Shown here one piece after another: positions 51,132 through 61,202 of a DNA stretch of 64,000 nt; within the stretch, counting starts at the first letter, position 1; each line of letters begins with the position of its first letter. Made by a program: the position numbers and the translations under genes. The DNA is from Microvirga lotononidis (lineage in GTDB: Bacteria > Pseudomonadota > Alphaproteobacteria > Rhizobiales > Beijerinckiaceae). The stretch covers positions 806,001-870,000 of the forward strand of contig NZ_CP141050.1 in NCBI RefSeq assembly GCF_034627025.1, read 5' to 3'. The notes under the pieces are model-generated. The model made no database searches, had not been told where the DNA came from, and was given only the letters and a program-made list of their open reading frames with translations.

Positions 51132-51953
51132 GGTTCTGTTGCAGCTTTGAAGCTTGCTCGGCCTGAGCTAAGACAGGAGGGGGTGAGAGGGGCCAAGAAG
51201 AAGCTGTTCAAGGGTCGGCAGTTCACGGCGGAGATCATTCTCTGGGCAGTCCGCTGGTACCTGCGTTTCCCGATCAGCTATCGTGATCTCGAATGCATGC
51301 TCTCTGACCGTGGTGTTCAGGTGGATCATAGCACCCTGTTCCGTTGGATCCAGACTTATGCCCCTGAGATCGACAGGCGCGTCCGCACGCATCTGCGCAT
51401 GACGAATGGCTCATGGCGCGTGGATAAAACTTACATTCGAGTGAAGGGTGAATGGGTCTATCTATACCGCGCCGCCGATGCTCACGGGCACACCATCGAC
51501 TTTTTGCTCTCCCGCAGGCGCGATGCGGCTGCCGCCCGGCGGTTCTTCCGCAAGGCTTTGGGACAGCCACATACAGTCAATCCGCGGACCATCACGGTCT
51601 ACAAGAACGCCGCTTACCCGATTGCAGCGAAAGCCATGAAACGGGATGGAGAGCTCTGGCGTTTCGCCAAGCTGCGATGGGTGAAATTCTTGAACAACAT
51701 TGTCGAGCAGGATCACCGGCGCATCAAGCGGCTGGTCAGGCCGGGGCTGGGCTTCAAGAGCTACACGAGAGCCTCACGGACGATTGCGGGCTACGAGGTC
51801 ATGGCGATGATCCGCAAGGGACAGGTCGTAGGTGTACCGGCGAATGACATGAGGGCCCAGAGTGACTTCATCGCGGCTCTGTTCCGCACCGCTGCCTAAC
51901 CCGAGGCCCTATCCAGCCGTCACTTGACCTACATCTGGGTTTGCAACAGAACC
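51132..51953 (+). mobile_element. IS6-family insertion sequence
   Basis: A matched pair of terminal repeats, GGTTCTGTTGCA at 51132-51143 and its complement at 51942-51953, bounds an 822-bp element with one transposase gene. The sequence matches the usual IS6 tip (GGxTCTGTTGCAAA). The expected 8-bp target duplication is absent (flanks TCGACGCG and GCCGAAAG), so rearrangement by a cointegrate or deletion is likely. Confidence 0.85.
51183..51899 (+). CDS. IS6-family transposase with catalytic Asp-to-Tyr change
   Basis: The 238-residue DDE transposase has the usual N-terminal KLFKGRQFTAEIILWAVRWY, the first catalytic Asp in WRVDKTYIRVKGEW and the Glu in NNIVEQDHRRIKR. In the second catalytic segment ITVYKNAAYP a tyrosine (TAC) stands where the family has Asp (ITVDKNAAYP, GAC). 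One G-to-T change accounts for this and should abolish activity. The GTG at 51183 follows AGGAGG; a longer frame starts outside the element. Confidence 0.88.
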   Translation: MRGAKKKLFKGRQFTAEIILWAVRWYLRFPISYRDLECMLSDRGVQVDHSTLFRWIQTYAPEIDRRVRTHLRMTNGSWRVDKTYIRVKGEWVYLYRAADAHGHTIDFLLSRRRDAAAARRFFRKALGQPHTVNPRTITVYKNAAYPIAAKAMKRDGELWRFAKLRWVKFLNNIVEQDHRRIKRLVRPGLGFKSYTRASRTIAGYEVMAMIRKGQVVGVPANDMRAQSDFIAALFRTAA

Positions 51954-52252
51954 GCCGAAAGAGCCCTCTGCCTCTGGCGGTTGTTCCGTCTGCGCCCCGC
52001 TTCGCGCTGCAGTCGCTTGGGGAAGATCAGCCGGACCCGCACGGTGCGCCGGGCGGCTAAACGCTCCAGGCGGTCTTTGATGATATGGGCGGTTTCCGAG
52101 TGCATGCCCCGTATCTGCGCGAGCCGTGGAGCGATGGTCTTGAGTTGCTCAAGGCTGGTGATCTTCGCATCCTCCAGGGCCTTCCAGGCACTCATGGGCA
52201 GGAGCAGACCATCGAAAGGATCATCAGAGTTGTTCGACGAGGATCGGGGCAT
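51954..52252 (-). pseudogene. Helix-hairpin-helix protein gene cut by the IS6 element
   Basis: The frame starts MPRSSSNNSDDPFDG and then has a helix-hairpin-helix look (MSAWKALEDAKITSLEQLKT, MHSETAHIIKDRLERLA). A very basic tail (RQREAGRRRNN type) follows, and the frame continues into the IS6 end before stopping at 51929. GGAGG precedes the ATG. The original C-terminus is lost or moved. Confidence 0.6.
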
Positions 52253-52672
52253 CGGGCACGCCTCCTGGCTGTTGATTAGGGGCTGCAGCGCAAGGCCACC
52301 TGCTCAAGGACACCTCAGCGCACGTTTTATTCCCAATGGGTCGAGAAGCCCTCAGCCTGACGGCATCACAGATCCCGGTACCCTCCAGCGCCTGGCCCGC
52401 CAGCGGCTTCATCGGCGTGGATCTCGACCAGTTCCTGCCCGATTGTGTCGATCTGGCCCCAGTTGCGCACCAGGCGCACGGTCCCGAACAGATCCCGCTT
52501 AACCACGAGAGAGTAGAAGCGCGAGGCGCCGTACTCCGGTTTGATTGCAAGAGACTTCTTGCTCCGTCGTGAACGTCTGCTTTGCGCTCGCAAGCTGCCC
52601 AAGACGCAATTTCTCAGATGTGCCACGATCAGACTTTTGACATTGCATGAGCTCGGAGGAATGCCACAGCCG
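52253..52672. other. Region with a decayed WGR-domain gene
   Basis: About 420 bp between the cut gene and the M55 peptidase; contains only the WGR remnant described separately. Confidence 0.45.
52366..52560 (-). pseudogene. WGR-domain gene remnant
   Basis: Minus-strand codons FYSLVVKRDLFGTVRLVRNW, then GQIDTIGQELVEIHADEAAG, match the start of a WGR domain (FYxLxxxxDLFGxWxLxRxWGRIG). The rest is out of frame: GQALEG appears in the next frame. It is probably a small stand-alone WGR protein disabled by a frameshift. Confidence 0.6.
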
Positions 52673-53491
52673 TCAGCGCAGCGCCGCCGAAAGTGCGGAC
52701 AGAGTATTGACCCAGCGGATCGCGTGCTCGACGCTTTCAGGTGCGAAAGCTACCGTCACGACATCCAGCCGCGTTGCAGTGGGAATGATCGATGCAAGGT
52801 CGCAGAGCGCGGGCGTGTTAAGCTCAACCTCTAGCCTATACGGTCCTTCGATAGTGAAAGGCGGGATCGAGGGGGCGTGCCGGACGGCTGCCTCGCTCTC
52901 GCGGCGAATGAGGTCGCGCGCCAGCTCTGGTGATAAACTGCGTGCGGCTCGCTGGCTGATGGCTTGTTTCACCACCGCATATCGCGCGTCAGTGAAAAGT
53001 GGCTGCGTCTCAGATTTCAGGCGATCATCGCCACTGAGCATGATGACTGGAATCCCAAGGCTCCCGGCATAGGCGCCATACAGCCCGGCCTCTCCGAGTT
53101 CCGCATCGTTCAATCGAATGCGGCCGAAGGCAAAGCCGTTCGTTGTATGGGCTAGAACACCGGCGTCCCGTGCCCTGGCATGGTACCCAAGGCAGATCAC
53201 GCCCGCATGATCAGGAGCCAGCCCCTCAAACATATTGAGCGGCTTCGGCTTGCCGGAGATCAGTTCCGCGCGTGGATCGAGTTCGTCGGGAAGCAGGTTG
53301 CGCATATCGCCGTGGGCGTCATTGACTAACACCTCGGTGGCTCCCCCGGCCAAGGCCCCCTCGATGGCGGCGTTCGCCTCCTGGGTCATGAGCCGACGGG
53401 CGCGCTCATACTCGCCATTGCCCATGCTGCCCTGCTGCGGGTTTACGACGCCAGCTACGCCCTCAATATCTGCCGAGATGTAGATCTTCAT
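52673..53491 (-). CDS. dppA: M55-family D-aminopeptidase
   Basis: The 272-residue protein begins MKIYISADIEGVAGVV, the DxE zinc site of the family. VNDAHGDMRN (zinc His) and GYHARARDAGVLAHT (second His) follow. M55 enzymes form decamers and release D-amino acids such as D-Ala from short peptides. It is the last gene of a minus-strand set with the Dpp-type transporter, as in Bacillus dpp, so imported D-Ala peptides are the likely substrate. Note that the symbol dppA is used for this enzyme only in that naming system. Confidence 0.88.
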   Translation of the reverse strand: MKIYISADIEGVAGVVNPQQGSMGNGEYERARRLMTQEANAAIEGALAGGATEVLVNDAHGDMRNLLPDELDPRAELISGKPKPLNMFEGLAPDHAGVICLGYHARARDAGVLAHTTNGFAFGRIRLNDAELGEAGLYGAYAGSLGIPVIMLSGDDRLKSETQPLFTDARYAVVKQAISQRAARSLSPELARDLIRRESEAAVRHAPSIPPFTIEGPYRLEVELNTPALCDLASIIPTATRLDVVTVAFAPESVEHAIRWVNTLSALSAALR

Positions 53492-53522
53492 CGGATTGTT
53501 GGTTTCCTGTTGGCCTCGGGCG

Positions 53523-54416
53523 TCAGAGCTGGCTCAGCTTTGGATCGAGTGCATCACGCAACCCATCGCCGAGAAGATTGAAGGCAAGAACCGTGACGAA
53601 AATGGCCAACCCCGGAAAGAAGGTCAGATGATCGGCGACGCCGATGAAGCTTCGCCCGGCCGAAAGCATGGCTCCCCATTCCGGGGTCGGAGGTTGTGCA
53701 CCAAGGCCAATGAAACTCAGACTCGCAGCCGTCAGAATCGAGGTGCCAAAACGCATCGAGAAGTACACGATCACGCTTGGCAGGGCTCCGGGCAGAATGT
53801 GGCGAGCCATGAGGATGATGTTGCGCACACCGATCGCTCGCGCGGCATCCACATAGACAGCTCGCTTGAGCGCCAGGGTCGAGCCCCGCACCAGCCTAGC
53901 GAAGACCGGAATGCTGAAGACAGCCACCGCCCAGATCACGTTCTCGACGCCTGGCCCGAGGATCGCCACGATCCCGATGGCGAGAAGGATGCCCGGAAAA
54001 GCGAGAAGAACATCACAAATCCGCATGATGATTCGATCAAGCCAGCCTCCATAGAAACCGCTGAGCAGTCCCATCACGATGCCGACGATGCCGCCCACCG
54101 TAACAGCCAGGAAGCCGACCATGAGTGAGATTCCCGCTCCGTGAATGACGCGGCTGAGGATATCGCGGCCGTAATCGTCCGTTCCGGCCCAATGCAGCCA
54201 CGATGGCCCCTCGAGAACATGCTCGTAATCCGGAGCTGCGGGATCATAAGGCGCGATCCAAGGTGCCAGGAGAGCAACGAAGACAAGAAGCAGCAGAACG
54301 ACGCCCGAGGCGACAGCCAATTTCTGCCGCCGGAACTTGCGCCAGAACTCAGACCAGGGCGTGCGGATCCGCTCGGCCGCTGGCTTAGAGGTGGAGGACA
54401 GGACGACGCTGGTCAT
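53523..54416 (-). CDS. dppC: Peptide ABC transporter permease (DppC type)
   Basis: The 297-residue inner-membrane protein has six predicted helices, an N-terminal OppC_N-like helix ([21 protein letters not shown]) and the permease loop with [20 protein letters not shown] (EAA-like). It forms half of the pore with the DppB partner. Its ATG overlaps the stop of dppB in ATGA, so they are translated together. Confidence 0.9.
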   Translation of the reverse strand: MTSVVLSSTSKPAAERIRTPWSEFWRKFRRQKLAVASGVVLLLLVFVALLAPWIAPYDPAAPDYEHVLEGPSWLHWAGTDDYGRDILSRVIHGAGISLMVGFLAVTVGGIVGIVMGLLSGFYGGWLDRIIMRICDVLLAFPGILLAIGIVAILGPGVENVIWAVAVFSIPVFARLVRGSTLALKRAVYVDAARAIGVRNIILMARHILPGALPSVIVYFSMRFGTSILTAASLSFIGLGAQPPTPEWGAMLSAGRSFIGVADHLTFFPGLAIFVTVLAFNLLGDGLRDALDPKLSQL

Positions 54417-55333
54417 CGATAGCGGATCTCCGGATTCACCAGCGCGTAAAGAACGTCGACGATGAGATTGATAAGGATGAACTCAAGGGAGAACAACAGA
54501 ATTTCAGCTTGGATGACTGGGTAGTCACGGTACGAAACCGAGTCCACGAGAAGACGACCGAGCCCCGGCCAGGCGAAAACGGTTTCCACTACGATCGAGC
54601 CGCCGAGAAGGAAGCCGAACTGGAGTCCGACCATCGTAATGATAGGAATCAAGGCATTGCGCAGCACATGCTTCCATACGACAAGCCGCTCGAAGGCTCC
54701 TTTGGCTCGCGCCGTCCGGATGTAGTCCTCCCGAGCGATCTCAATGAAGGAGGACCGCGTGAAGCGGGCCATCACAGCGGCAACGCCTACGCCCAGGGTG
54801 ATGGATGGGAGCACGAAATGCGCGAGCGTCCCGTAACCGCTGGTCGGAAACCAGCCGAGCCGTACGGAAAACCAGTCGATCAGGAGCAGGCCGAGCCAGA
54901 AGGACGGCAAGGAGATTCCTGAAACGGCAACCAGCATGCCGCCATGATCCTGCCAGCGCCCTCGCCTAACGGCGGATGACACACCGATGACAAGGCCCAA
55001 CAGCGTGGCCCAGACCATGCTGATAAGCGTAAGCCAGAAGGTTGGGAAGAAGCGTTCGCCGATCTCCTCAGAGACCGCGCGGCGCGTCTTCAGCGAAGTG
55101 CCGAAATCGCCGTGTAGGGTGTTCCACACATAGGTGACGTACTGTTCCCACAGGGGCCGGTCGAGCCCGAGTGCTGCGCGGACGGCGGCAATGTCCTGAT
55201 CGGTTGCGTCCTGGCCCGCGACAAGACGAGCAGGATCGCCCGGCAAAAGATGCACGAACGCAAAGACGAGCACTGAGACAAGCAAAAGGACCGGCAGGAT
55301 GCCGAGCAATCGGTGGATGAGATATCTGAACAT
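54413..55333 (-). CDS. dppB: Peptide ABC transporter permease (DppB type)
   Basis: The 306-residue permease begins [20 protein letters not shown] with the typical first helix. [13 protein letters not shown] and the EAA loop [20 protein letters not shown] are typical of the family. With the DppC protein it makes the membrane channel. It follows the binding-protein gene by about 55 bp and overlaps dppC. Confidence 0.92.
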   Translation of the reverse strand: MFRYLIHRLLGILPVLLLVSVLVFAFVHLLPGDPARLVAGQDATDQDIAAVRAALGLDRPLWEQYVTYVWNTLHGDFGTSLKTRRAVSEEIGERFFPTFWLTLISMVWATLLGLVIGVSSAVRRGRWQDHGGMLVAVSGISLPSFWLGLLLIDWFSVRLGWFPTSGYGTLAHFVLPSITLGVGVAAVMARFTRSSFIEIAREDYIRTARAKGAFERLVVWKHVLRNALIPIITMVGLQFGFLLGGSIVVETVFAWPGLGRLLVDSVSYRDYPVIQAEILLFSLEFILINLIVDVLYALVNPEIRYR

Positions 55334-55387
55334 GGCGCTTCGCGATCGGCGCCCCGGAGCCGTGAAGGGCTCCGGGGCTATCCTTCA

Positions 55388-56914
55388 TCAGTTGAAGTCC
55401 GCTTCTTCGAGCAGAATGCCGCGGTCGGGAAGATAATAGGCGCCCGACAGGGACTTGGACTTGGCGGCTAGGAGACGCTCCACGCCGAGATAGATCCACG
55501 GAGCATTCGTCCATGCGGCATCTTGGGCCTTCTTGTACGCCTCGGCCCGCTTTTCGTTGTCAGCCGTCGCGATACCGGCTTTGATTCCGGCATCGGCGTC
55601 GGGATTGCTGAAATAGGCGACGTTGAACATCTTCGGCGGGAAGCTCTCGCCGAACAGGAGCGGACGGAGCTGCCAGTCGGTGTCACCGGTCGAGGCGGAC
55701 CAGCCGCCGTAATAGAGCTGAACGGTCGTGTCTTCCGGCTTCGACACGCCCCAGATCTTCTGCGCGGCGACTCCGGCTTCGAGCGGCGTGACTTTCAGCT
55801 TCACGTTCACCTGTGCCAGCTGCTGCTGCAGGAACTGCATCGCGCGGATCGATGTCGTGCTGTTGCTAGCGAAGATTTCCGTCTCGAAGCCGTCGGGATA
55901 CCCAGCCTCCTTCAGAAGCTCCTTGGCCTTGGCAACATCGTACGGCCACTCTCCCTGCTTGGCATAGAACGGGAGGCCCGGAGGCACGACCGAGTCCATC
56001 GGATCCATGTTGCCGTTATAGACGATCTTGGCATAGGCCCGCTTGTCGACGGCATAGTTCAGCGCCTGACGCACGCGGAGGTCGTTGAACGGCTTCTTCA
56101 TGTTGTTCATCGCCACGTACCAGGTGACGATGGACGGCTTACTGATGATGTCGAGCTTCGGGCTCTTCTCGGCGACGGACATCATCTCCGGCGGCAGCGG
56201 ATAGATGAACTGCGCCTCTCCCGCCTGAAGCATAGCAAGCCGGGAGCCGTTCTCCGGAACGCTCCGGAGCGTAACGCTGTCGATCTTCGGCAGCCCCTGC
56301 TTCCAGTAGTTCTCGTTCTTGGCAACCTTCAGGGTATCGGCTTGCCAGCTTACAAACTTGTAGGGACCTGTTCCGACGGGATTGCGGTTCACCTCTTTGC
56401 CGTATTTCTCGAGTGCTGCCGGGCTGTGGATCATCGCGCCCGGATGGGCGAGATTATTGATCATGGCGCCGAAGGGCTCCTTCAGCGTGAGCTTGATGGT
56501 CGAGTCGTCCACCACCGTGAATTGGGAGACCATGTTCACAAGGCTCGCGCGGCTCAAGCGGTTCTCGGGATTAGCGAGGCGCTCGAAATTGATCTTCACA
56601 GCCTGGGCGTTGAATGGCGTGCCGTCATGGAACTTCACGTTCTTGCGCAGGCGAATGGTGAACTCAGTTGCATCGGGATTGGCCTCGTAGCTCTCGGCGA
56701 GCACGGGCACGAGCTTCATGTCTTTGTCGAAGCCGAAGAGGCCCTGAAGGATCAGGCGCGACGCGGATTGCGACAGCGTATCGTTGACGTTGTGGGGATC
56801 AAGCCCAGTCAGGTTATCCGGAACGCCGACCACCAGATCCTTGGCCGCCAATGCCGGTGTCGATACCGACAACAGCAGCGCTCCCGCCACGACGAGTTTC
56901 CTGAAGTTGAACAT
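55388..56914 (-). CDS. Peptide ABC transporter substrate-binding protein (family 5)
   Basis: The 508-residue periplasmic protein has a signal peptide (about 1-23, ending TPALAA) and the family-5 signature LTLKEPFGAMINN and VGTGPYKFVSWQADTLKVAK. Such proteins bind short peptides and deliver them to the permease. The ATG at 56914 follows AGGAG; an upstream in-frame start adds nine residues and is less likely. It sits between the ATPase and dppB genes. Confidence 0.92.
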   Translation of the reverse strand: MFNFRKLVVAGALLLSVSTPALAAKDLVVGVPDNLTGLDPHNVNDTLSQSASRLILQGLFGFDKDMKLVPVLAESYEANPDATEFTIRLRKNVKFHDGTPFNAQAVKINFERLANPENRLSRASLVNMVSQFTVVDDSTIKLTLKEPFGAMINNLAHPGAMIHSPAALEKYGKEVNRNPVGTGPYKFVSWQADTLKVAKNENYWKQGLPKIDSVTLRSVPENGSRLAMLQAGEAQFIYPLPPEMMSVAEKSPKLDIISKPSIVTWYVAMNNMKKPFNDLRVRQALNYAVDKRAYAKIVYNGNMDPMDSVVPPGLPFYAKQGEWPYDVAKAKELLKEAGYPDGFETEIFASNSTTSIRAMQFLQQQLAQVNVKLKVTPLEAGVAAQKIWGVSKPEDTTVQLYYGGWSASTGDTDWQLRPLLFGESFPPKMFNVAYFSNPDADAGIKAGIATADNEKRAEAYKKAQDAAWTNAPWIYLGVERLLAAKSKSLSGAYYLPDRGILLEEADFN

Positions 56915-56937
56915 GCTTTCTCCTCTGGTTATCGCTC

Positions 56938-58782
56938 TCAATACGCGCCGACCGTGTGCTTGGCGACGAAGTGGGTCGGTGAAACGGCGGCGAGCTTTGC
57001 GACGATAGGCTCATCGCCGACGCGCCGGGTCGGGCTTGGAACCTCTCCCGTGATCAGCTCGCGATCTCGGCTACGCAGTCTCGGATCAGCGATCGGAACA
57101 GCCGACAGCAGCCGCCGGGTGTAGGGATGCTGTGGGTTCTCGAAGATATCCTGGCGCGATCCGATCTCCACGATCTGCCCGAGATACATGACAGCGACAC
57201 GGTGACTGATCCGCTCAACCACGGCCATGTCGTGCGAGATGAAAAGATAGGCGACGCCCAGCCGCTCCTGCAGGTCCATCAGCAGGTTGATGACCTGGGC
57301 TCGAATCGAGACGTCGAGGGCCGCAACCGATTCATCCGCGATCACAAGCTTCGGGTCAGAGGCTAAAGCTCGTGCAATCGAGATGCGCTGGCGCTGCCCT
57401 CCCGAGAACTCGTGCGGGTAGCGCTCGGCATGCTCGGGCTGAAGTCCGACGAGGCGCAGGAGCTCGGCAACCCGCTCCCTTACGGCAGGCCCAGATGCCA
57501 ATCCATGGGTGATGAGCGGTTCGGCAATGCTGAAACCCACCGTCAATCGCGGGTTCAGTGAGGCATACGGGTCTTGAAAAATATACTGGATCTTGCGACG
57601 GAGACCCCGGCGCTCGGCGGCGGACAGCGCCGCGATGTCGCGACCTTCGAACCGGATTGTGCCGCTCGTCGGCTCAATGAGCTGCATCAGCGTGCGGCCC
57701 GTCGTGGATTTCCCGCAGCCTGATTCCCCGACAAGGGACAGTGTCTCTCCAGGCAGGATGTCGAAGCTGACCCGTTCCACCGCATGAACCCGCGCGACGA
57801 CCCGGCTGAAGATCCCTTTCTGGATATCGAACCGCGTGGCGAGATCACGCACGCTCAGAAGCGGCTCGGCTACCGGCTTCACCGTATCCTGTGAGACCTC
57901 GGAAACTTCGCCTCCCTTGCTGAGATCGACAAGTGGGAAGCGCGCCGGCAGGTTGCGCCCTTTCATGGCGCCGAGCCTGGGAACGGCGCTCAGAAGCGAT
58001 TTCGTATAGGGATGCTGCGGAGAGCTGAAGATCTCCTCGGTCGTCCCCTCCTCGACCTTGCGCCCCTTATACATGACGACCACGCGATCGGCGATCTCGG
58101 CTACAACACCCATGTCATGGGTAATGAACATCATTGCCATGCCCATTTCTTCCTGCAGCTGCTGCATCAGCCGCAGGATCTGGGCCTGAATCGTCACGTC
58201 CAAGGCTGTGGTCGGCTCGTCGGCGATGAGAAGGCCGGGCCGGCAGGAGAGCGCCATTGCAATCATCACGCGCTGGCGCATGCCGCCTGACAGCTGGTGC
58301 GGATGGGCATCGAGAAGCCGCTTGGCCTCCGGAATCCGCACCTTCTCCAGAAGCCGGATCGTCTCCGCGCGCGCGGCAGCACGATCCATGTCCTGATGGA
58401 GGAGGATTGCCTCGCTGATCTGGTCGCCAATGGTGAAGACCGGGTTGAGCGATGTCATCGGCTCCTGGAAGATCATGGCGATCTCGTCGCCGCGTATCGG
58501 CCGGAGATCCGAGGACGGACCCTGTACGAGATCGCGGACCGAACCGTCGCGGGTGCGATAGAGCATGTTGCCCCGGGCAATCCGGCCGCCGCCGTATTCG
58601 AGCAGGCGCATGATACTCAGTGCCGTGACCGACTTGCCGGATCCCGATTCACCAACCACTGCAAGGGTTTCCCGTGGCCTGATGTCGAAGTTGACGCCAT
58701 CGACCACGGTCGCGGCGCCACGTTCCGTCGGGAACTCCACCACTAGATCGCGGACCGACAGCAATACGTCACTGGCCATCAT
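56938..58782 (-). CDS. Peptide ABC transporter, fused double ATPase (DppD-DppF)
   Basis: The 614-residue protein carries two complete ATPase domains in one chain. The first (about 5-260) has GESGSGKS and [15 protein letters not shown]. The second (about 310-570) has [12 protein letters not shown] and [15 protein letters not shown]. Each ends with an oligo_HPY C-terminal motif ([10 protein letters not shown] and [10 protein letters not shown]) that marks peptide and nickel importers. The fusion supplies both halves of the ATPase dimer. The start is at one of two adjacent ATGs, and a GGAAG site lies just upstream. It is first in the operon. Confidence 0.9.
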   Translation of the reverse strand: MMASDVLLSVRDLVVEFPTERGAATVVDGVNFDIRPRETLAVVGESGSGKSVTALSIMRLLEYGGGRIARGNMLYRTRDGSVRDLVQGPSSDLRPIRGDEIAMIFQEPMTSLNPVFTIGDQISEAILLHQDMDRAAARAETIRLLEKVRIPEAKRLLDAHPHQLSGGMRQRVMIAMALSCRPGLLIADEPTTALDVTIQAQILRLMQQLQEEMGMAMMFITHDMGVVAEIADRVVVMYKGRKVEEGTTEEIFSSPQHPYTKSLLSAVPRLGAMKGRNLPARFPLVDLSKGGEVSEVSQDTVKPVAEPLLSVRDLATRFDIQKGIFSRVVARVHAVERVSFDILPGETLSLVGESGCGKSTTGRTLMQLIEPTSGTIRFEGRDIAALSAAERRGLRRKIQYIFQDPYASLNPRLTVGFSIAEPLITHGLASGPAVRERVAELLRLVGLQPEHAERYPHEFSGGQRQRISIARALASDPKLVIADESVAALDVSIRAQVINLLMDLQERLGVAYLFISHDMAVVERISHRVAVMYLGQIVEIGSRQDIFENPQHPYTRRLLSAVPIADPRLRSRDRELITGEVPSPTRRVGDEPIVAKLAAVSPTHFVAKHTVGAY

Positions 58783-58948
58783 GCTTCCGAATGCCTCAGT
58801 TCGAATCAACCCTGCACCCCGAGAGCCTTCGGATCCCGTTACAATGTTCCCGGACAATTCCAGTCGCCTCGCGGCACAGTCGGTTAGCAAACGGCGGCTA
58901 CTCCAGGAACGTCATACTCGCGACACTACATGCCACCTCTTTCGAGAG

Positions 58949-58994
58949 GCAAATTCCGAAAATGGCATTTCCTATGCATCATTTGCATTATTGG
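58949..58994. promoter_or_regulatory. Shared inverted-repeat operator, copy A (Dpp operon)
   Basis: It contains the inverted repeat ATGCA-TCATT-TGCAT (58974-58988) next to GAAAATGGCATT. It lies about 165 bp upstream of the ATPase start. The same block recurs at 61334-61377 upstream of the second transporter. Confidence 0.7.
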
Positions 58995-59072
58995 GATCGA
59001 AGCGACGTAGCCGCGAACCACAGGAACGCCGCGAGCGATCATCCCTCGTTTCCAAAGGCCTCAGTCGGATTA

Positions 59073-60104
59073 TCATGAATCATAGCGCTTCGGGAAAGAC
59101 CGAAGGAGGGCGGCACCCGGCTGGACATGCCCCACCTCAATTCCATTCCAATTCTTGAGGACAGGCCGGGCCAGCGCCTCAACCTGAGTTCGCTCCACAT
59201 CGCTCAACGACAGAAGGTGCTGGATAAGGGTCGCCATGACGACGGCTGACGCTCTCGGCGTGCCATCATCGATCTTCAGCGCGATACCGTAACCAAGCTC
59301 CGGCAAGGTGGCGCAATAGACGCCCTCCGCGCCGGACTTCACGAAAGCGCGCTCTCCAAGGCACTCCATCAGCTTTGTATCGAAGCGGTCGGTTCCGGCG
59401 ACCATGAAGGGATGCTGCGCGACCGCACGCCGGATCCGGCCTGCGGCAATCCTGCGTTCGCCAGACAACCCATCTCCGGTGCCGAACCGTGCGAAGCCGA
59501 GGGCCAGAGCCGAGAGCGGGATGGCGTAGGTCGGGATCGAGCACCCGTCGGTGCCTCTTTCGGCTTCCGTATGAGGAGCGCCGGTCAGATCCTCCAGGAC
59601 GCGCCTAACTGTTTTTTGAACCAGGTGCTGCGCCGTCACATAGCCTTTTGGATCTTCGTCCAATCCGCAGGAAAGACAGATAAATCCCGAATGCTTGCCG
59701 GAGCAGTTGTTATGAAGCGCACTCGGTTGCCCGCCGGTTGCCGCTAGAGCCCGGTTGGCTGCCTCACCGCTGGGCCAGTGCGCTCCGCATTCGAGGCAGG
59801 ATGCGTCCCGCCCTGCCTTGGCGAGGATGGAGGCGGCCGTCGCCGCATGCTTCTCCTCGCCGGAATGGGACGCACAGGTCAGGGCGATCTCCACGTCCGA
59901 CAGTCCAAAGCGATCCGCAATCCCACTCTCCACAAGGGGCAAAGCCTGGATCGCCTTAACGGCGGAGCGCGGATAGACCCGACGTTCGACATCACCCAAA
60001 GACAGGACCGGCGTGCCGTCAGCATCGACGATCGCCACGCCGCCGCGGTGGCGCGACTCGATCAGACTCCCGCGCGTTACCTCAATGAGGAATGGATTTA
60101 CCAT
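59073..60104 (-). CDS. L-asparaginase, rhizobial (ReAV/AnsA-II) type
   Basis: The 343-residue protein belongs to the asparaginase II family of rhizobia. The Ser-Lys pair is in YPRSAVKAIQ and the metal-binding cysteine with lysine is in HNNCSGKHSGF. A further Cys in RGTDGCSIPTYAIPL completes the site. It hydrolyses asparagine to aspartate and ammonia in the cytoplasm. The start is supported by family length and the MVNPFLIEVTRG beginning. It lies between two peptide-import units, so it fits nitrogen salvage from peptides. Confidence 0.9.
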   Translation of the reverse strand: MVNPFLIEVTRGSLIESRHRGGVAIVDADGTPVLSLGDVERRVYPRSAVKAIQALPLVESGIADRFGLSDVEIALTCASHSGEEKHAATAASILAKAGRDASCLECGAHWPSGEAANRALAATGGQPSALHNNCSGKHSGFICLSCGLDEDPKGYVTAQHLVQKTVRRVLEDLTGAPHTEAERGTDGCSIPTYAIPLSALALGFARFGTGDGLSGERRIAAGRIRRAVAQHPFMVAGTDRFDTKLMECLGERAFVKSGAEGVYCATLPELGYGIALKIDDGTPRASAVVMATLIQHLLSLSDVERTQVEALARPVLKNWNGIEVGHVQPGAALLRSFPKRYDS

Positions 60105-60155
60105 CGAAAAATCCCCTGCCTGTCTGCCGTCGAAATCACCTTTTAGCCGGCTGAT

Positions 60156-61202
60156 TTACTCGCCCCAGGTTCGTTCGAGGACCCTGATCCAGTTCTCCGC
60201 ACAGATCTTTCGCACCGCTGCGTCGTCATATCCCCTGCTCTTCAAGAGATCGACGAGAGCTGGGAGGCGGCTGACGTCGCTCAGATCGATCGGAACCGTG
60301 GTCCCATCGAAATCGGACCCAAAGCCGACCCGTTCGAGCCCGATCCGATCGACGAGGTAGTCAATATGGTTCACGAGTTCGTCGAGTTTGGTATCTGGGT
60401 CCTTGCGGCCATCTGCTCGCATGAACATCGTGCCGAAATTTACGCCAACGAAACCATCAGAGTCCCGGATCGCATCGAGCTGCCGATTGGTCAGATTGCG
60501 CGAATGCGGCGTCAAGGCATGAACGTTGGAGTGGCTTGCCACGAGCGGAGCGTCCGATAGGGCGGCCACATCCCAAAAACCCTGCTCGTTGAAATGCGAC
60601 AGGTCGATGAGAATGCGCAACTTGTTGCATGCCCGAACCAGCTCTCGGCCCTGATCGGTCAGACCGGGCCCGATGTCGGGAGAGGATGGGAAGCGAAACG
60701 GCACGCCATGGCCGAAGATGTTCGAGCGACTCCAGACCGGCCCAATGGAGCGCAATCCCGCCTGATACAGCACGTCGAGCATCTTCAGGTCGGGGTCGAT
60801 CATCTCGGCCCCTTCGACGTGGAACACCACGGCAAGGGCGCCGCCTGCCATGGCCGCACGGATGTCGCGCCCGCTTCGGCAGATGCGGATGCCGCCTTCC
60901 GAAGCTCGTTCCATGCGCACAAGGAGGGAGATTAGCTCATAGGTTGCCGCTTGCGCCTCTGCGAGAGACGGCGGCAGAGCCTGGGGCTTGCCGTCACTCC
61001 CCACCCCATCGGCCGACGATGGGATATAGACCGCAAACAGCCCGCCTGCGAAACCTCCGACCCGCGCGCGGGGGAGATCCAGGTGACCGGACGTCCCCTC
61101 TTTCAGGAAATCGAGTTCGGCTGTCTTCTTCCCTGATTTCCAGAGGCGAAGCAGCACATCGTTATGTCCATCAAAAACGGGTATGCGGGTTTCAGGTATC
61201 AT
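60156..61202 (-). CDS. M19-family membrane dipeptidase (renal-dipeptidase type)
   Basis: The 348-residue zinc peptidase has the first zinc motif FDGHNDVLLRL (HxD), VVFHVEGAEMID with the bridging Glu, and VASHSNVHAL and GSDFDGT. Such enzymes split dipeptides, often with a D-residue at the C-terminal position. The ATG at 61202 begins the conserved part. It is divergent from the binding-protein gene at 61600 with about 400 bp of spacer that holds the shared operator, so it is probably co-regulated with the second transporter. Confidence 0.9.
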   Translation of the reverse strand: MIPETRIPVFDGHNDVLLRLWKSGKKTAELDFLKEGTSGHLDLPRARVGGFAGGLFAVYIPSSADGVGSDGKPQALPPSLAEAQAATYELISLLVRMERASEGGIRICRSGRDIRAAMAGGALAVVFHVEGAEMIDPDLKMLDVLYQAGLRSIGPVWSRSNIFGHGVPFRFPSSPDIGPGLTDQGRELVRACNKLRILIDLSHFNEQGFWDVAALSDAPLVASHSNVHALTPHSRNLTNRQLDAIRDSDGFVGVNFGTMFMRADGRKDPDTKLDELVNHIDYLVDRIGLERVGFGSDFDGTTVPIDLSDVSRLPALVDLLKSRGYDDAAVRKICAENWIRVLERTWGE

